A stretch of DNA of 64,000 nucleotides. Origin: Dyadobacter chenhuakuii (lineage in GTDB: Bacteria > Bacteroidota > Bacteroidia > Cytophagales > Spirosomataceae). The DNA lies in assembly GCF_023821985.2 (NCBI RefSeq), contig NZ_CP099631.1:1-64000 (forward strand). The letters run 5' to 3'. Position numbers and translations under genes: made by a program. This document shows positions 1 to 7,999 of the stretch, piece after piece. The notes under the pieces are model-generated. The model ran no database searches and had not been told where the DNA came from. It saw only the letters and a program-made list of their open reading frames with translations. Numbering within the stretch: position 1 is the first letter of the stretch; each line of letters opens with the position of its first letter.

Positions 1-53
1 TTTTTGTGTGTGACTTTGCATTAATTGCGGTATAAAATTTAACACAAGAACCA

Positions 54-716
54 GTGGTAATTTCATTCAATTCAATTAAGGGTGGGGTAGGCAAAAGCAC
101 CCTTGCTACAACAATGGCTGGATGGCTCGCAAGCCAAGGGAAGGATGTGTTACTTGTTGATGGCGATGATCAGGAAACGTCTTCTGATTTTACAGCGTGG
201 CGGGAGCAAACACTTGGAAATACCGGATATACACTTGTTAATATGACTGGTGCAAATCTTCGAAAGCAAGTTGAGGCTATGAAACCTAAATATGATCATA
301 TTATCATAGACACGGGTGGGAGGGATACCACTAGCCAACGGGCAGCATTGTCGGTTGCTGATGTCTCCATGATACCGTTTGTGCCACGCAGTTTTGACCT
401 GTGGACTATCACGAAAGTAACAGATCTTATTGATGAAATTCAATCAATAAGAGCTGAGCCATTAGTCGCCTACACATTCTTAAGCCGGGCTGACATTCGT
501 AGTGCTGATAATCGCGATGTTGCCGAGGCTCTGTCTCAAATTTCGCAGCTGACGTATCTGGCATATCCAATTAGCAACCGCAAAGCCATCAGTAATGCTG
601 CGGGTTTAGGATTAACACCGTTTGAAGGAGAAAACATCGATCGAAAAGCAACAAAGGAAATAGAGGACTTATTTAACCGTGTTTTAAATGGCAACGACAT
701 TACCGCCTCCGCGTAA
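54..716 (+). CDS. parA: ParA-family partition ATPase
   Basis: A 220-residue ParA/MinD-type P-loop ATPase. The deviant Walker A motif KGGVGKST lies at residues 9-16, the switch VDGDDQ at 35-40 and the Walker B strand HIIIDT at 82-87. There is no N-terminal DNA-binding extension, so this is a short type Ib-like ParA that would need a separate DNA-binding partner. The start is GTG at 54, because no ATG precedes the Walker A in frame. It overlaps the next ORF by 29 bases, which suggests translational coupling. The family hydrolyses ATP on the nucleoid to position plasmid copies. Neighbouring rep and iterons support a plasmid partition role. The call is firm; the exact partition subtype is inferred. 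Confidence 0.93.
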   Translation: MVISFNSIKGGVGKSTLATTMAGWLASQGKDVLLVDGDDQETSSDFTAWREQTLGNTGYTLVNMTGANLRKQVEAMKPKYDHIIIDTGGRDTTSQRAALSVADVSMIPFVPRSFDLWTITKVTDLIDEIQSIRAEPLVAYTFLSRADIRSADNRDVAEALSQISQLTYLAYPISNRKAISNAAGLGLTPFEGENIDRKATKEIEDLFNRVLNGNDITASA

Positions 717-963
717 ACCGAAAGTGACCGAAGCCGATATTGAGGCAGTCATAAATAAAGGAGGAAGTACTATTAAAGAGTCTACTCCCAGCGATCCCGA
801 CAGAGCAAAGCATATTAACGTGCGGCTGACTGGACAAATCATTAGCGAGATTGACAATCGACGGCTGAAACGCCCGCGTAGGCCAGGATCTCCAAAGCCA
901 GGGATCAGTATCCACGATTGGATTGTCGAAGCCGTATTAGAAAAGTTGCAAAACGAAAAATAG
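688..963 (+). CDS. Small partition partner, ribbon-helix-helix-like
   Basis: A 91-residue basic protein that starts inside the end of parA. The N-terminal ~40 residues are polar and probably flexible. The C-terminal half (KHINVRLTGQIISEID, then a helix ISIHDWIVEAVLEKL) has the strand-helix-helix look of RHH/CopG-type DNA-binding proteins, as in ParG or omega. Position after parA and before rep is where the centromere-binding protein of a type Ib partition locus sits. Its stop codon TAG is the first three bases of the first 12-bp repeat before rep, so this protein or Rep could bind there. The RHH assignment comes from pattern only; the gene itself is secure. Confidence 0.7.
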   Translation: MATTLPPPRKPKVTEADIEAVINKGGSTIKESTPSDPDRAKHINVRLTGQIISEIDNRRLKRPRRPGSPKPGISIHDWIVEAVLEKLQNEK

Positions 964-1008
964 TGCTGTTTTTAGTGTTTGAACTAGTGCTGAAAATAGT
1001 GCTATAAT
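961..1008 (+). repeat. Four 12-bp direct repeats in the rep promoter
   Basis: TAGTGYT recurs at 961, 973, 985 and 997, exactly every 12 bases: TAGTGCTGTTTT, TAGTGTTTGAAC, TAGTGCTGAAAA, TAGTGCTATAAT. The array ends 10 bases before the rep start. TAGTGCTG is also the left edge of the first two iterons after rep (2150 and 2226), so the same initiator may bind both sets and repress its own gene. That regulatory reading is inference. Confidence 0.75.
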
Positions 1009-1018
1009 TCAATTAATC

Positions 1019-2152
1019 ATGGAGGAAAATGAAAAGGCCCCTGTGGGGAGCATTATAAACGATAATTCCCAATCCGATTTTTTCCTAAGTCGAATTGATA
1101 GGAGTGTTGCAGATAATCTAAATGATATAAGGAAATCCTTTGGCGAAGATGCCGGGATAGTAAAGGATTTTATTGTATTCATTAGCAAGAATCTAAAAAA
1201 GGATCTTTTTGGGTATACGAAATTCACGTTGAAGGATTTTTGTAAAGAGTCGGGCCGAAATAGGCAAGACTTAGCCAGAAAACATCCATATTTTATTGCC
1301 AATCCTAAGGCTGCTATTCCAGAATACTTTGGACACGAGTTCGTTTCTGTTTTTGATTACGCACTTTTTAATATGCTTCAAAAGAATATAATTTTTGCCA
1401 AGTCATATGTGGTTAATACAAAAAATGAGGTAATCCAACTCAAAAATTTTCCGATCCTTAAGGATATTAAACTTAATTTGAATCGGCAGTCAAATACAAT
1501 AAAGATCTATGAGATCAGAATCTCTGATGAGTGGCTTGATGGCTTCATTAGTCGTTACTATACAATCGAAACAAATGGTTACCCGAAGATCGGTAAAGGT
1601 AGGGGAGGAGATGGCCGAAAAAGCCTTTATCTGATTCTTCAAAGGACAAGACACCAACTACTTAGCCAAAGAGAAACAACAGCTCAATTTTCAGTCGACT
1701 ACTTAGCCGATCTTGCGGAGCTGGAAGTTGAAGAAAATCGGTTTAGAAAAAAGTCTTTAAAAAGAATACTTGATTTCTTCCGAGAAAAGGGGGATTTCCC
1801 TTTTTCTTACAGATTTGTAAAAGGAGATCCGTCAAAAGCATATCAAGAAGAGTATTGGGTCGAGTTGGACTTCTCAAGTTCCGTGAACATTATATCTTTG
1901 TCAGAAAAGAGGGGAGACCATCTATTCTATAATTCACTAATTGTTGAACTCAGGAATGTTTTCAATTCAAAGCATTCGAAAGTTGCAATCAAGGACGAAA
2001 CAGATGTTTTTCAGCGCTGGTTAACTAATGCAGACGCCGATACGGATACTAAGGCAGAAATTCTAATTTCTGCTTATTATAAGGCTTACAATCAGCAAAT
2101 TACCAGAATACAGGCCAAAAAATATATTAGAGATGGCTTTTTAAACAGATAG
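1019..2152 (+). CDS. Plasmid replication initiator, Rep_3 (RepB) type
   Basis: A 377-residue protein with the layout of Rep_3/RepB initiators: a polar N-terminus, then two winged-helix-like halves (approximately 60-220 and 220-360), including the basic HTH-like stretch around RRKSLKRILDFFREKG-type residues near 238-256. Such initiators bind iterons and melt the adjacent AT-rich DNA. Context is strong: a parA operon upstream, 12-bp repeats in its promoter, and twelve 19-bp iterons that begin directly at its stop codon (TAG at 2150-2152 overlaps the TAGTGCTG of iteron 1). The ATG at 1019 follows the 12-bp array closely; no better start is seen. The family call rests on context plus general pattern. 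Confidence 0.82.
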   Translation: MEENEKAPVGSIINDNSQSDFFLSRIDRSVADNLNDIRKSFGEDAGIVKDFIVFISKNLKKDLFGYTKFTLKDFCKESGRNRQDLARKHPYFIANPKAAIPEYFGHEFVSVFDYALFNMLQKNIIFAKSYVVNTKNEVIQLKNFPILKDIKLNLNRQSNTIKIYEIRISDEWLDGFISRYYTIETNGYPKIGKGRGGDGRKSLYLILQRTRHQLLSQRETTAQFSVDYLADLAELEVEENRFRKKSLKRILDFFREKGDFPFSYRFVKGDPSKAYQEEYWVELDFSSSVNIISLSEKRGDHLFYNSLIVELRNVFNSKHSKVAIKDETDVFQRWLTNADADTDTKAEILISAYYKAYNQQITRIQAKKYIRDGFLNR

Positions 2153-2639
2153 TGCTGTCGAGTATTGCCTCAAATTCAAGAAAACACTCCTCACTGATTT
2201 GATCCTGGTTTAATGTTGGGAATAGTAGTGCTGTCGAGTATTGCCTCATTCTTGAAATATTTATACATTTTCTCTTTTATACTTAGCCCGAAAGAGGCTA
2301 GTTTAATATTTATCGTTGTAACTGGCCGCCAATATGACTTGCTGTCGAGTAATGCCACAATATATCATTATAAACACCAAAAAATTATAACAAATAGGGT
2401 TTGCTGTCGAGTATTGCCACAAACTTGTCGAACATTGGAACATTGCTGTCGAGTATTGGCACATTGATGTCGAACATTGCCACGTTGCTGTCGAAATCTG
2501 CCACATAAAAGCAGTTTGTTGTCGACCTATGCCTCGATACTGTCGAGAATTGCCACAACTGGATGACACTGTCGAGTGTTGCCACACCCAAAACGCGCTT
2601 TCTAAGCTTTCAGCTACCATTGCTGTCGAGTATTGCCAC
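2153..2639 (+). repeat. Twelve 19-bp iterons (origin of replication)
   Basis: Consensus TGCTGTCGAGTATTGCCAC. Copies start at 2153, 2229, 2340, 2402, 2423, 2444, 2465, 2486, 2517, 2538, 2567 and 2621, all in the same orientation. Five consecutive copies (2402 to 2486) are spaced exactly 21 bp, and so are 2517/2538. That is two helical turns, so bound initiators would lie on one face of the DNA. The CTGTCGA and TGCC(A/T)C blocks are best conserved; the middle varies. Open reading frames across this stretch on either strand are by-products of the repeats. Confidence 0.92.
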
Positions 2640-2692
2640 CATATATATAGCTACTTATAAAAATCTATAATAAAGAAAGCTAAATCGGTATT
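2640..2692. other. AT-rich candidate DNA-unwinding element
   Basis: Directly after the last iteron lies a ~50-bp stretch made almost wholly of A and T (tatatatag, cttataaaaatc, tataataaag). In iteron plasmids the unwinding element usually adjoins the iterons. No clear DnaA box was found. Assignment is by position and composition only. Confidence 0.5.
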
Positions 2693-2964
2693 CGCTCCTA
2701 CGTCGCTCATGACATATTAAATAACCAGCGCACAAAGTCGGCCTGCGTCGCTTCGCGCACGCTAAAAAAAGGCAATTGGGGTGTTTATATTTGACACATT
2801 CTTCTTTTGTTTTAAAACGCTAAGAATAAAGCTGCGAAAAAAGAACAAATAGAAATTCAAGTAGGGGCTGGCGGCGCAATAACTAATTTTATAGTTATAT
2901 TGATTTTTTGTTCTCTGCTCCTTTTTGTCAGGTTGTAGTAGCCGCTATATAACAATTTCAGCAG
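2693..2964. other. Gene-free stretch after the origin
   Basis: No convincing gene. It contains a short inverted repeat, ATAACTA (2879-2885) and TAGTTAT (2892-2898) with a 6-base loop, followed by a T-rich run. This could be a weak terminator or recombinase-site half but cannot be assigned. Confidence 0.3.
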
Positions 2965-3298
2965 AACCAGATTGCCTTACGAAGTTTGATCGATGCCATT
3001 GATACGACAACGGCACAAGGACGCTATGCAACATATTTGCTTCCTTGGCTGAATTTGAACCCGAACTGATCCCTGATAGAACAAAAGCAGGTCTTGCCGC
3101 AGCGAGGGGCGTGGTAGGATAGGAGGGAAGCCAAAGTGGCTAAGCAAGCATAGTTCAAGGCGCAAGCAGCCACAGAACTTTTGATAACAGGACAAGTCAG
3201 TGGCCGAGATTGGCAAAGTCCTTGGCGTTTGCCGGGCTACGGTATACCAATATACTACTGAAGTTCAACAGGCACACTTGTCTGTAAAAGCAAACTAA
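2965..3298 (+). pseudogene. Serine resolvase relic (Tn3-type), frameshifted
   Basis: Pieces of a resolvase/invertase appear in order but in different frames: LRSLIDAIDTTTAQGR (from ~2974), then NIFASLAEFEPELIPDRTKA in a second frame (~3020-3100), then the C-terminal helix-turn-helix SVAEIGKVLGVCRATVYQY ending at the TAA at 3296-3298. The N-terminal catalytic part with the active serine is absent. At least two frameshifts and internal stops make it non-functional. It marks an old transposon insertion or deletion junction beside the origin. Confidence 0.85.
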
Positions 3299-3343
3299 GT
3301 TATCTGTAGACAACGCGCGTGAGTAGTGGACGAATTTATTTTC

Positions 3344-3598
3344 GATCTGCTGGGTGGCAATGATGGGCGGATATTCATAGCCATGGATGCCAGCGATGAT
3401 AGAGAAAACGGGCCCATCAGCTTTTCCTTTGATCACCTTTACAGGTAATTCAGCAGCATTAGGGCCGCTGCCCACTCTCAGGATCTGCTCGGAAGCCGAG
3501 CCAGGCTGTATGGCTATGTCTAACGTCATAGCACGCTGGGCGAGCCCAATGGACATATCCACCATTGAAATAAGGGATAGCAGAATTGTGAAGGGTTT
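3344..3598 (-). pseudogene. Fragment of a secreted M14-type deacylase (aspartoacylase-like)
   Basis: On the minus strand a signal-peptide-like stretch (KPFTILLSLISMVDMSIGLA) leads into LPVKVIKGKADGPVFSIIAG and HGYEYPPI, the zinc-binding HGxE region of the succinylglutamate desuccinylase/aspartoacylase branch of M14 metallopeptidases. Similarity ends about residue 74. A full protein would exceed 300 residues, so only the N-terminus survives. The native start codon appears lost at the junction near 3598, where it abuts the truncated gene upstream. Confidence 0.65.
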
Positions 3599-3780
3599 CC
3601 TTCAAGATCTTTGACTGACCTACCAAAATCAGGGTATAAAAAATACATGTCGAGCGCCTTATTGAATTTGCGGCTGAACCGTACATCAGAAAGGTGTTTC
3701 CAGTTTATGGACTTTGAGCGCTCATCAGCAAAGCTTAACACTGAGCACAATAGCATAGCGGTGAATATCCAGATCTTCAT
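3598..3780 (-). pseudogene. Truncated secreted protein (possibly DUF3299-like)
   Basis: An intact N-terminus with a signal peptide (KIWIFTAMLLCSVLSFA) is followed by INWKHLSDVRF and MYFLYPDFGRSVKDLEG, a pattern I associate with Bacteroidetes proteins of a DUF3299-like type that sit near metal-transport genes. The reading frame leaves the family at about residue 61, exactly where the aspartoacylase fragment begins, so a deletion fused the two. It lies 11 bp after the His-rich lipoprotein gene in the same direction and would share its transcript. Family name is tentative. Confidence 0.5.
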
Positions 3781-3791
3781 TTTTCCGATTT

Positions 3792-4181
3792 TTAATGCTG
3801 GCTGTTTTTACGCAGCTGTGCGCTGATGGACTCGATAGCATCTTTCGCATTACGCTGGTATTCCAGCATGGATTCATCTGTCATTTGCGGTGCAGGCTTA
3901 TGCGTGTGGCCTTCTGTATGCTCATGTGCATGCTCAAAACCGGGAACCTCAATAACAGATTCTTCCCAGATTTCCACCAGGTGGGCCAGGCTGTCTAACC
4001 TGATTTTCTCATCGGCACTTGCCTTCCGGCCGAGACTGTCCAGGGACTTTTCCAATTTGCCAGCTATGCTTATAGATTCCAGGTGGAGCTGATTGGCCTG
4101 GATTAGCATTTGGCTCTTTTGGTCAGATCCCCCGCAACTGAATGCGAATGCCAGCGGGATGGCATAAATAATTGTTTTCAT
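3792..4181 (-). CDS. His-rich lipoprotein, probable metal-binding
   Basis: A ~129-residue protein from the ATG at 4181. It has a short signal peptide ending in the lipobox AFSC, a helical middle (LESISIAGKLEKSLDSLGRK), and a histidine cluster HAHEHTEGHTH around residues 87-97, then a polar C-terminus. This suggests an envelope lipoprotein that binds zinc, copper or a similar metal. The alternative start at 4208 would fall inside the palindrome 4198-4218 and spoil the signal peptide, so 4181 is preferred. It diverges from the MerC-like gene across that palindrome, suggesting shared metal-responsive control. Substrate metal is unknown. Confidence 0.7.
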   Translation of the reverse strand: MKTIIYAIPLAFAFSCGGSDQKSQMLIQANQLHLESISIAGKLEKSLDSLGRKASADEKIRLDSLAHLVEIWEESVIEVPGFEHAHEHTEGHTHKPAPQMTDESMLEYQRNAKDAIESISAQLRKNSQH

Positions 4182-4197
4182 CACAACGAACTTTACT

Positions 4198-4218
4198 ATT
4201 TGCAACAACGTTGCAAAT
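4198..4218. promoter_or_regulatory. Perfect palindrome in a divergent promoter (Fur/Zur-type operator candidate)
   Basis: Arms ATTTGCAAC (4198-4206) and GTTGCAAAT (4210-4218) are perfect reverse complements around a 3-base centre. It lies between the divergent His-rich lipoprotein and MerC-like genes, the expected place for a dimeric metal-sensing repressor of the Fur family. No such repressor gene is in the window, so it would be encoded elsewhere. Confidence 0.6.
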
Positions 4219-4256
4219 ATCAGTAAAATTTATTGATTTCATTCATTTTTGCCGTT

Positions 4257-4817
4257 ATGCTTAAAAAGTCTGCTCTTTCAATACCGATTTCCATTTTCGT
4301 TTCCCTTTTACACGTAGGCTGCTGCATTTTTCCTTTGATAAGTATTGCAGTGGGCTCTGCGGCACGTTTTGAGAAGCTGACAAGGTATAAACCATTCTTT
4401 TTCGGGTTGCAGGTATTGCTTTTGGTTTACCTTGATGTAACACTAGTAAGGTTCTATTTAGGCAAACGCCTCTTTCATAGCCAGTTTGAGAATTGGTCTT
4501 ATCATATTGCTTTCGGGATCGCGATAGCTGGAATGATTCTTGGCGTATTCGAGCCCTTCCGGACAGAGCAGCAAGTGCTGGCACAACAGCAGTTTGAATT
4601 ATTTCGGACCCACCGGCAAATTCAGTTGTCTGTTTCAGGTAAATACAATAGCGAGCAGCTCAAAGAAGATATCACTTCTATCAAAGGCGTTAAACCCACA
4701 TCTGTAAGGATCAATGGAAGCTCTGTAAAGGCAACCTTTCAAAGTAATCAGGTGAGTTCAGGGAAAATCCTGGCAGCACTGCAAGAACAAGGCTATCAGG
4801 TAGCTATAACAGAATAA
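4257..4817 (+). CDS. MerC-like membrane protein with C-terminal ferredoxin-like domain
   Basis: About 186 residues from ATG 4257 (a TTG at 4233 would add eight residues). The first half has about four hydrophobic segments and the pair of cysteines HVGCCIFPL in TM1, as in MerC/MerT-type heavy-metal membrane proteins. The C-terminal ~70 residues (IQLSVSGKYNSEQLKEDI onward) look like a heavy-metal-associated ferredoxin-like fold but lack the usual CxxC. In Bacteroidetes, MerC-domain proteins often sit with metal-homeostasis genes, so metal uptake is a reasonable role. The divergent palindrome suggests regulation by metal level. Confidence 0.7.
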   Translation: MLKKSALSIPISIFVSLLHVGCCIFPLISIAVGSAARFEKLTRYKPFFFGLQVLLLVYLDVTLVRFYLGKRLFHSQFENWSYHIAFGIAIAGMILGVFEPFRTEQQVLAQQQFELFRTHRQIQLSVSGKYNSEQLKEDITSIKGVKPTSVRINGSSVKATFQSNQVSSGKILAALQEQGYQVAITE

Positions 4818-5370
4818 TCATGTAGCCGTGCCGCTTGGTCATAGCACCCAGCTTTCATATTGATGACGGATTGGGTTGTCGGGAATACTACATGTAAGAC
4901 TCGAAGAAGCTATCAGCTGGCTTAACTTTAAGTCGTGGTTGGGACAAACAACAGAAGACCTAATTTGTCAAGGCAAAGTAAGCGCTGACAACCAATTTCA
5001 TCAAATAATGAAGTTGGACAAGCCCGGTATCGAAATGCTTGGCTGATTGGAGCCCAACCATTTGCCCAGGACGGAAGTCTTTAAATTGTCCTATACCATC
5101 ACCGGTCCTGAATATTGGTGCTTATATCACTGCAATTTAATTCTGAAATTTTTTGTAAAAGAGTCATGATGTTTACATCGGAGATCTAATTTAGGCCCAT
5201 GGGATATGTAATATAGCGAACGGATTTTTACACAATATACAATAGCCCCAATTTTTTTATAGGCAGCCTGGATCGTTCAAACCGTGGATTATTGAGTCAT
5301 CAAGTGGGGATTTACAGCATTACAATACAGAAATTACAGCCCAAAAAAAGAACCCGGTTCTACTTTTTTA
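4818..5370. other. Gene-free stretch with two repeat copies
   Basis: No complete gene. It holds a copy of the recurring motif (GGTTGTCGGGAATACTACAT, 4874-4893) and the left member of a ~134-bp imperfect direct repeat (5105-5238). Short open stretches give no recognisable protein. Confidence 0.5.
5105..5238. repeat. Direct repeat, left copy (flanks the catalase module)
   Basis: About three quarters identical to 8315-8449 in the same orientation. Shared blocks include GTCCTGAAT, TATATCAC, CAATTTAAT, AAAAGAGTC, TACATCGGAGATCT and GCGAACG/ACGAACG. The right copy ends ~95 bp before the intact resolvase gene, so the repeat may be a resolvase-associated sequence. Confidence 0.65.
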
Positions 5371-5973
5371 TCATGATTCAGCCCCTTCAGTAGGAGACTG
5401 TTCAGATCTATCAATTGTTTTTCTTGACCACATAATACTCGAAAACAGGCCGTCACGATATACCCAGGCATGTAACAACGCTGCGGAAAGATGCCCTACT
5501 ACCATCAAGAACAGCATCCAGGCCATCACCTTGTGGGCATCGTGCAGCCATGCAAATAAAAATGGACTTTGCGGGAGGATTGAGGGAAGGTTTATCCCCG
5601 GAAATAGCTTTACCAGAAAACCTGCGGCGGACAATTGTGCCCATCCTGTCAGTGGCAGAGCCAGCATCATGCCATAAAGGAGCCAGTGCAGTATTCCTGC
5701 CGCTTTTGACTGAAAACTGGACACGCCAGCAGGCATTTTTGGTACAGTAAAGCTTAGCCTGTTTATGAACCTGATAATGACCAACAACAGTATAGCTATG
5801 CCTAATGGAATATGAAGGTCCAGCAGCCAGGGTCTCCACGTCAGGGATGTCATCATTCCCAATCCAACAAATATCATTGTAATTATCATCGATGCCATCA
5901 GCCAGTGCAATATTCGGGCAGTAACATTGAAATGCGTAGGCGGAGCTGAATTTATATTTTTAATTTTAGCCAT
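5371..5973 (-). CDS. Cytochrome b561 family protein
   Basis: A 200-residue, four-helix integral membrane protein with histidines placed as in the bacterial b561/CybB family: H23 (ILHW), H54 (DLHIPLG), H96 (ILHW), H144/H147 (WLHDAHK) and H161. Such proteins bind two haems b and pass electrons from quinol. It begins 2 bp after the stop of the catalase-type gene, so both form one transcript; pairing of a SrpA-type catalase-peroxidase with a b561 is common and suggests the cytochrome feeds electrons to the peroxidase. Since the peroxidase is frameshifted here, the cytochrome may now be an orphan. Confidence 0.88.
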   Translation of the reverse strand: MAKIKNINSAPPTHFNVTARILHWLMASMIITMIFVGLGMMTSLTWRPWLLDLHIPLGIAILLLVIIRFINRLSFTVPKMPAGVSSFQSKAAGILHWLLYGMMLALPLTGWAQLSAAGFLVKLFPGINLPSILPQSPFLFAWLHDAHKVMAWMLFLMVVGHLSAALLHAWVYRDGLFSSIMWSRKTIDRSEQSPTEGAES

Positions 5974-5975
5974 GA

Positions 5976-7075
5976 TTACTTATTGCCAGCGTTATCTTTT
6001 TGAGGTTTGCCTACTGCGTCCGTAGCCTTACCATACCCGATCTCGCGTACCCGATCGCTGTGCGAATGAGAATAAATGCCTGCCCGCGCTGCCAGAACCG
6101 GATCATCCGAAAGGGTAATTCCCTTTGGTACACGGGTGGGATCGAAGTTAACATCCCTGCAACCACCCTTTTTCTGGTCAAAAACATGTGACACTTCCAA
6201 TGTGCCGGCCACTATCTGTCTGCGGTTTTCGGGCCAAACCTGTGATGGGTCATTTACCGGGTCGCCTGATTCTGCCAGAGTCAGCACAAGGTCCCAGTAT
6301 AGCGGCCCCTTTCAAGTCGCTTTTTCAAATCTTCAAACAGGAAGTCGTGGCTGGCCTGTTTACGCTGACTGACATTCCATGATGTAAATTCTGCATGTGG
6401 ACGCATAGACCAGCGTATCGCCTGCTGTTTACCCTTTGCATCGATTAAGACGAACGAATTAATCACATTATACTGAGCCCCTGCAAAACTACGGGTCCAG
6501 GGTGCGGTTGCATCCCATTTTACATATTTCTGAGCCTCCGGATGTTTTTTCAAGAAAGCCGCTACCAGCGCCGGATCGGGAGCACCTGTGTTGGAGACAG
6601 GCTTATATGCATCGACTTGTTCTAAGAAACCTTCCGGATCGCGGGTTGCAAAATACGGTTCGTTGTTCAGCTTCATTCGCCATTGTTCCCCGTCATCAGC
6701 AGTAAGCATCAGGGCCATACTTACTGTTCGGGTGGAATTATCAGGAGCGTAGGGATCCGGACTACCCAGTGAGAAACGGCCTATAACCGGAACGTTTTTC
6801 TGGGCAAAAACCCTGGCTATCGAAAATGGTACCCCTTTACCGGAGGCGCGAAATGTGCCTTCAAAGCAGATTCCCTTTCCATGGGCGCGACGATAACCTG
6901 CCGGGTATGTTTTGGGTGTGTCCTTTAAAAATGTTCGGGTGGTAATGCGTTGTCCAATCAGATCAGCGGACCAGGCAAAGGCCAAAACTAACGCTGATGC
7001 AATCAGGAAAATCCCAACCATTATAAAGAGAACACGCTTTGTTTTCAGATAGGCAACTAAGGAAGCTGTTTTCAT
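5976..7075 (-). pseudogene. Catalase-family peroxidase (SrpA-type), single-base frameshift
   Basis: Membrane-anchored periplasmic catalase-peroxidase of ~366 residues once reconstructed. Residues 13-35 form a TM anchor. The distal haem region AHGKGICFEGTF, then RFSLGSPDPYAPD and a C-terminal RAGIYSHS with the RxxxY proximal-tyrosine pattern are all present. The frame breaks near 6303-6308: the first frame ends RGRYTGTLC, but adding one base to the G/C run gives RGPLYWDLVLTLAESGDP, which runs on to the stop at 5976. One missing base in a homopolymer-like run could be a real mutation or a sequencing error; everything else looks intact. Confidence 0.85.
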
Positions 7076-7171
7076 TTTAGTCTTGAAGTGTACTTTTCCG
7101 TTTACTTACAGCGCAAATGTAGCGTAACAGAGACGGGGAAAAATTACACTTTCCAGCCCAAAAAAAGGACT

Positions 7172-7996
7172 TTACTGCTTTACAAATTCTTTGGGCGTCA
7201 GGCCTGTATGTTTTTTTGTAAAACGGGTAAGATAGGAGGGTTCGGCAAACCCCAGATCATATGCAATTTCCTTTATAGTCCTTTTGCCGAGATGCAATTC
7301 CTTTCGGATTTCCAGAACAATGCGGTCCTGGATCAGATACTTTAATTTTTTGTTGGTGATACTCTCGCAGATTTGATTGAGCTTTTTGGCTGAAATATTC
7401 AACTCTTTGATATAAAAAGCCGCTCCTTTTTCTGTGATAAAATGCGTTTCTATCAGACTCATCAGTTTTCCAAAAACAGGATAGTCCACATACTCCCTGA
7501 GTCTTGGGCTTTCATCAAAAATAGCTGACACGTGAAATAAAATCGAAAACATATAGCTTTCCATCATTAACGCTCTATTATCGCTGCTATACTCCGCTAG
7601 CAGCAGATCAACGATGGATTTCATTGTCAGGGCACTTTTACCCTCAAGCGATACCAATTGATTGATAAAAAATCCATTCAGGTAATCTGAGCCTATCTTT
7701 TGATTTATCCCAAAGAATACGTCATTATGGATTAAAAACAAATACCCTTTCTTATCAGTGAGATCAATTTTGATATTCTGGTATGGGTAAATGACGACGG
7801 CCTGAGAGCCACGGGTTTCAAAATCATTAAAGTCAATACTAAAAGTGATATTTCCATCGGTCTCCGTACTCCATAGCAACTGATGGAAATTAAACCGCTG
7901 ATAATGATCGAAAGTACCAGCACGCAATTCTTCCAACCTAAATACCTCTATACAGGGGAATTGTGTCACAGACTTATTTGAAATATCTTTTTTCAA
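7172..7996 (-). CDS. AraC-family transcriptional regulator
   Basis: 274 residues. The C-terminal ~85 residues carry the double helix-turn-helix of AraC/XylS proteins (TIKEIAYDLGFAEPSYLTRF, then KKHTGLTPKEF). The N-terminal ~180 residues are a cupin-like sensor domain (FNFHQLLWSTETDG, AVVIYPYQ). The likely start is TTG at 7996; no in-frame ATG lies nearby. It reads in the same direction as the catalase/b561 pair, ~96 bp upstream, and probably activates it, perhaps in response to oxidant. Ligand unknown. Confidence 0.9.
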   Translation of the reverse strand: MKKDISNKSVTQFPCIEVFRLEELRAGTFDHYQRFNFHQLLWSTETDGNITFSIDFNDFETRGSQAVVIYPYQNIKIDLTDKKGYLFLIHNDVFFGINQKIGSDYLNGFFINQLVSLEGKSALTMKSIVDLLLAEYSSDNRALMMESYMFSILFHVSAIFDESPRLREYVDYPVFGKLMSLIETHFITEKGAAFYIKELNISAKKLNQICESITNKKLKYLIQDRIVLEIRKELHLGKRTIKEIAYDLGFAEPSYLTRFTKKHTGLTPKEFVKQ

Positions 7997-7999
7997 ATT

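Noticed and set aside
2213..2620. Open frames on both strands across the iterons
   Set aside because: Translations follow the repeat unit and have no protein-like features; they are by-products of the repeats.
2965..3298. An intact resolvase near the origin
   Set aside because: It needs at least two frameshifts and lacks the N-terminal serine.
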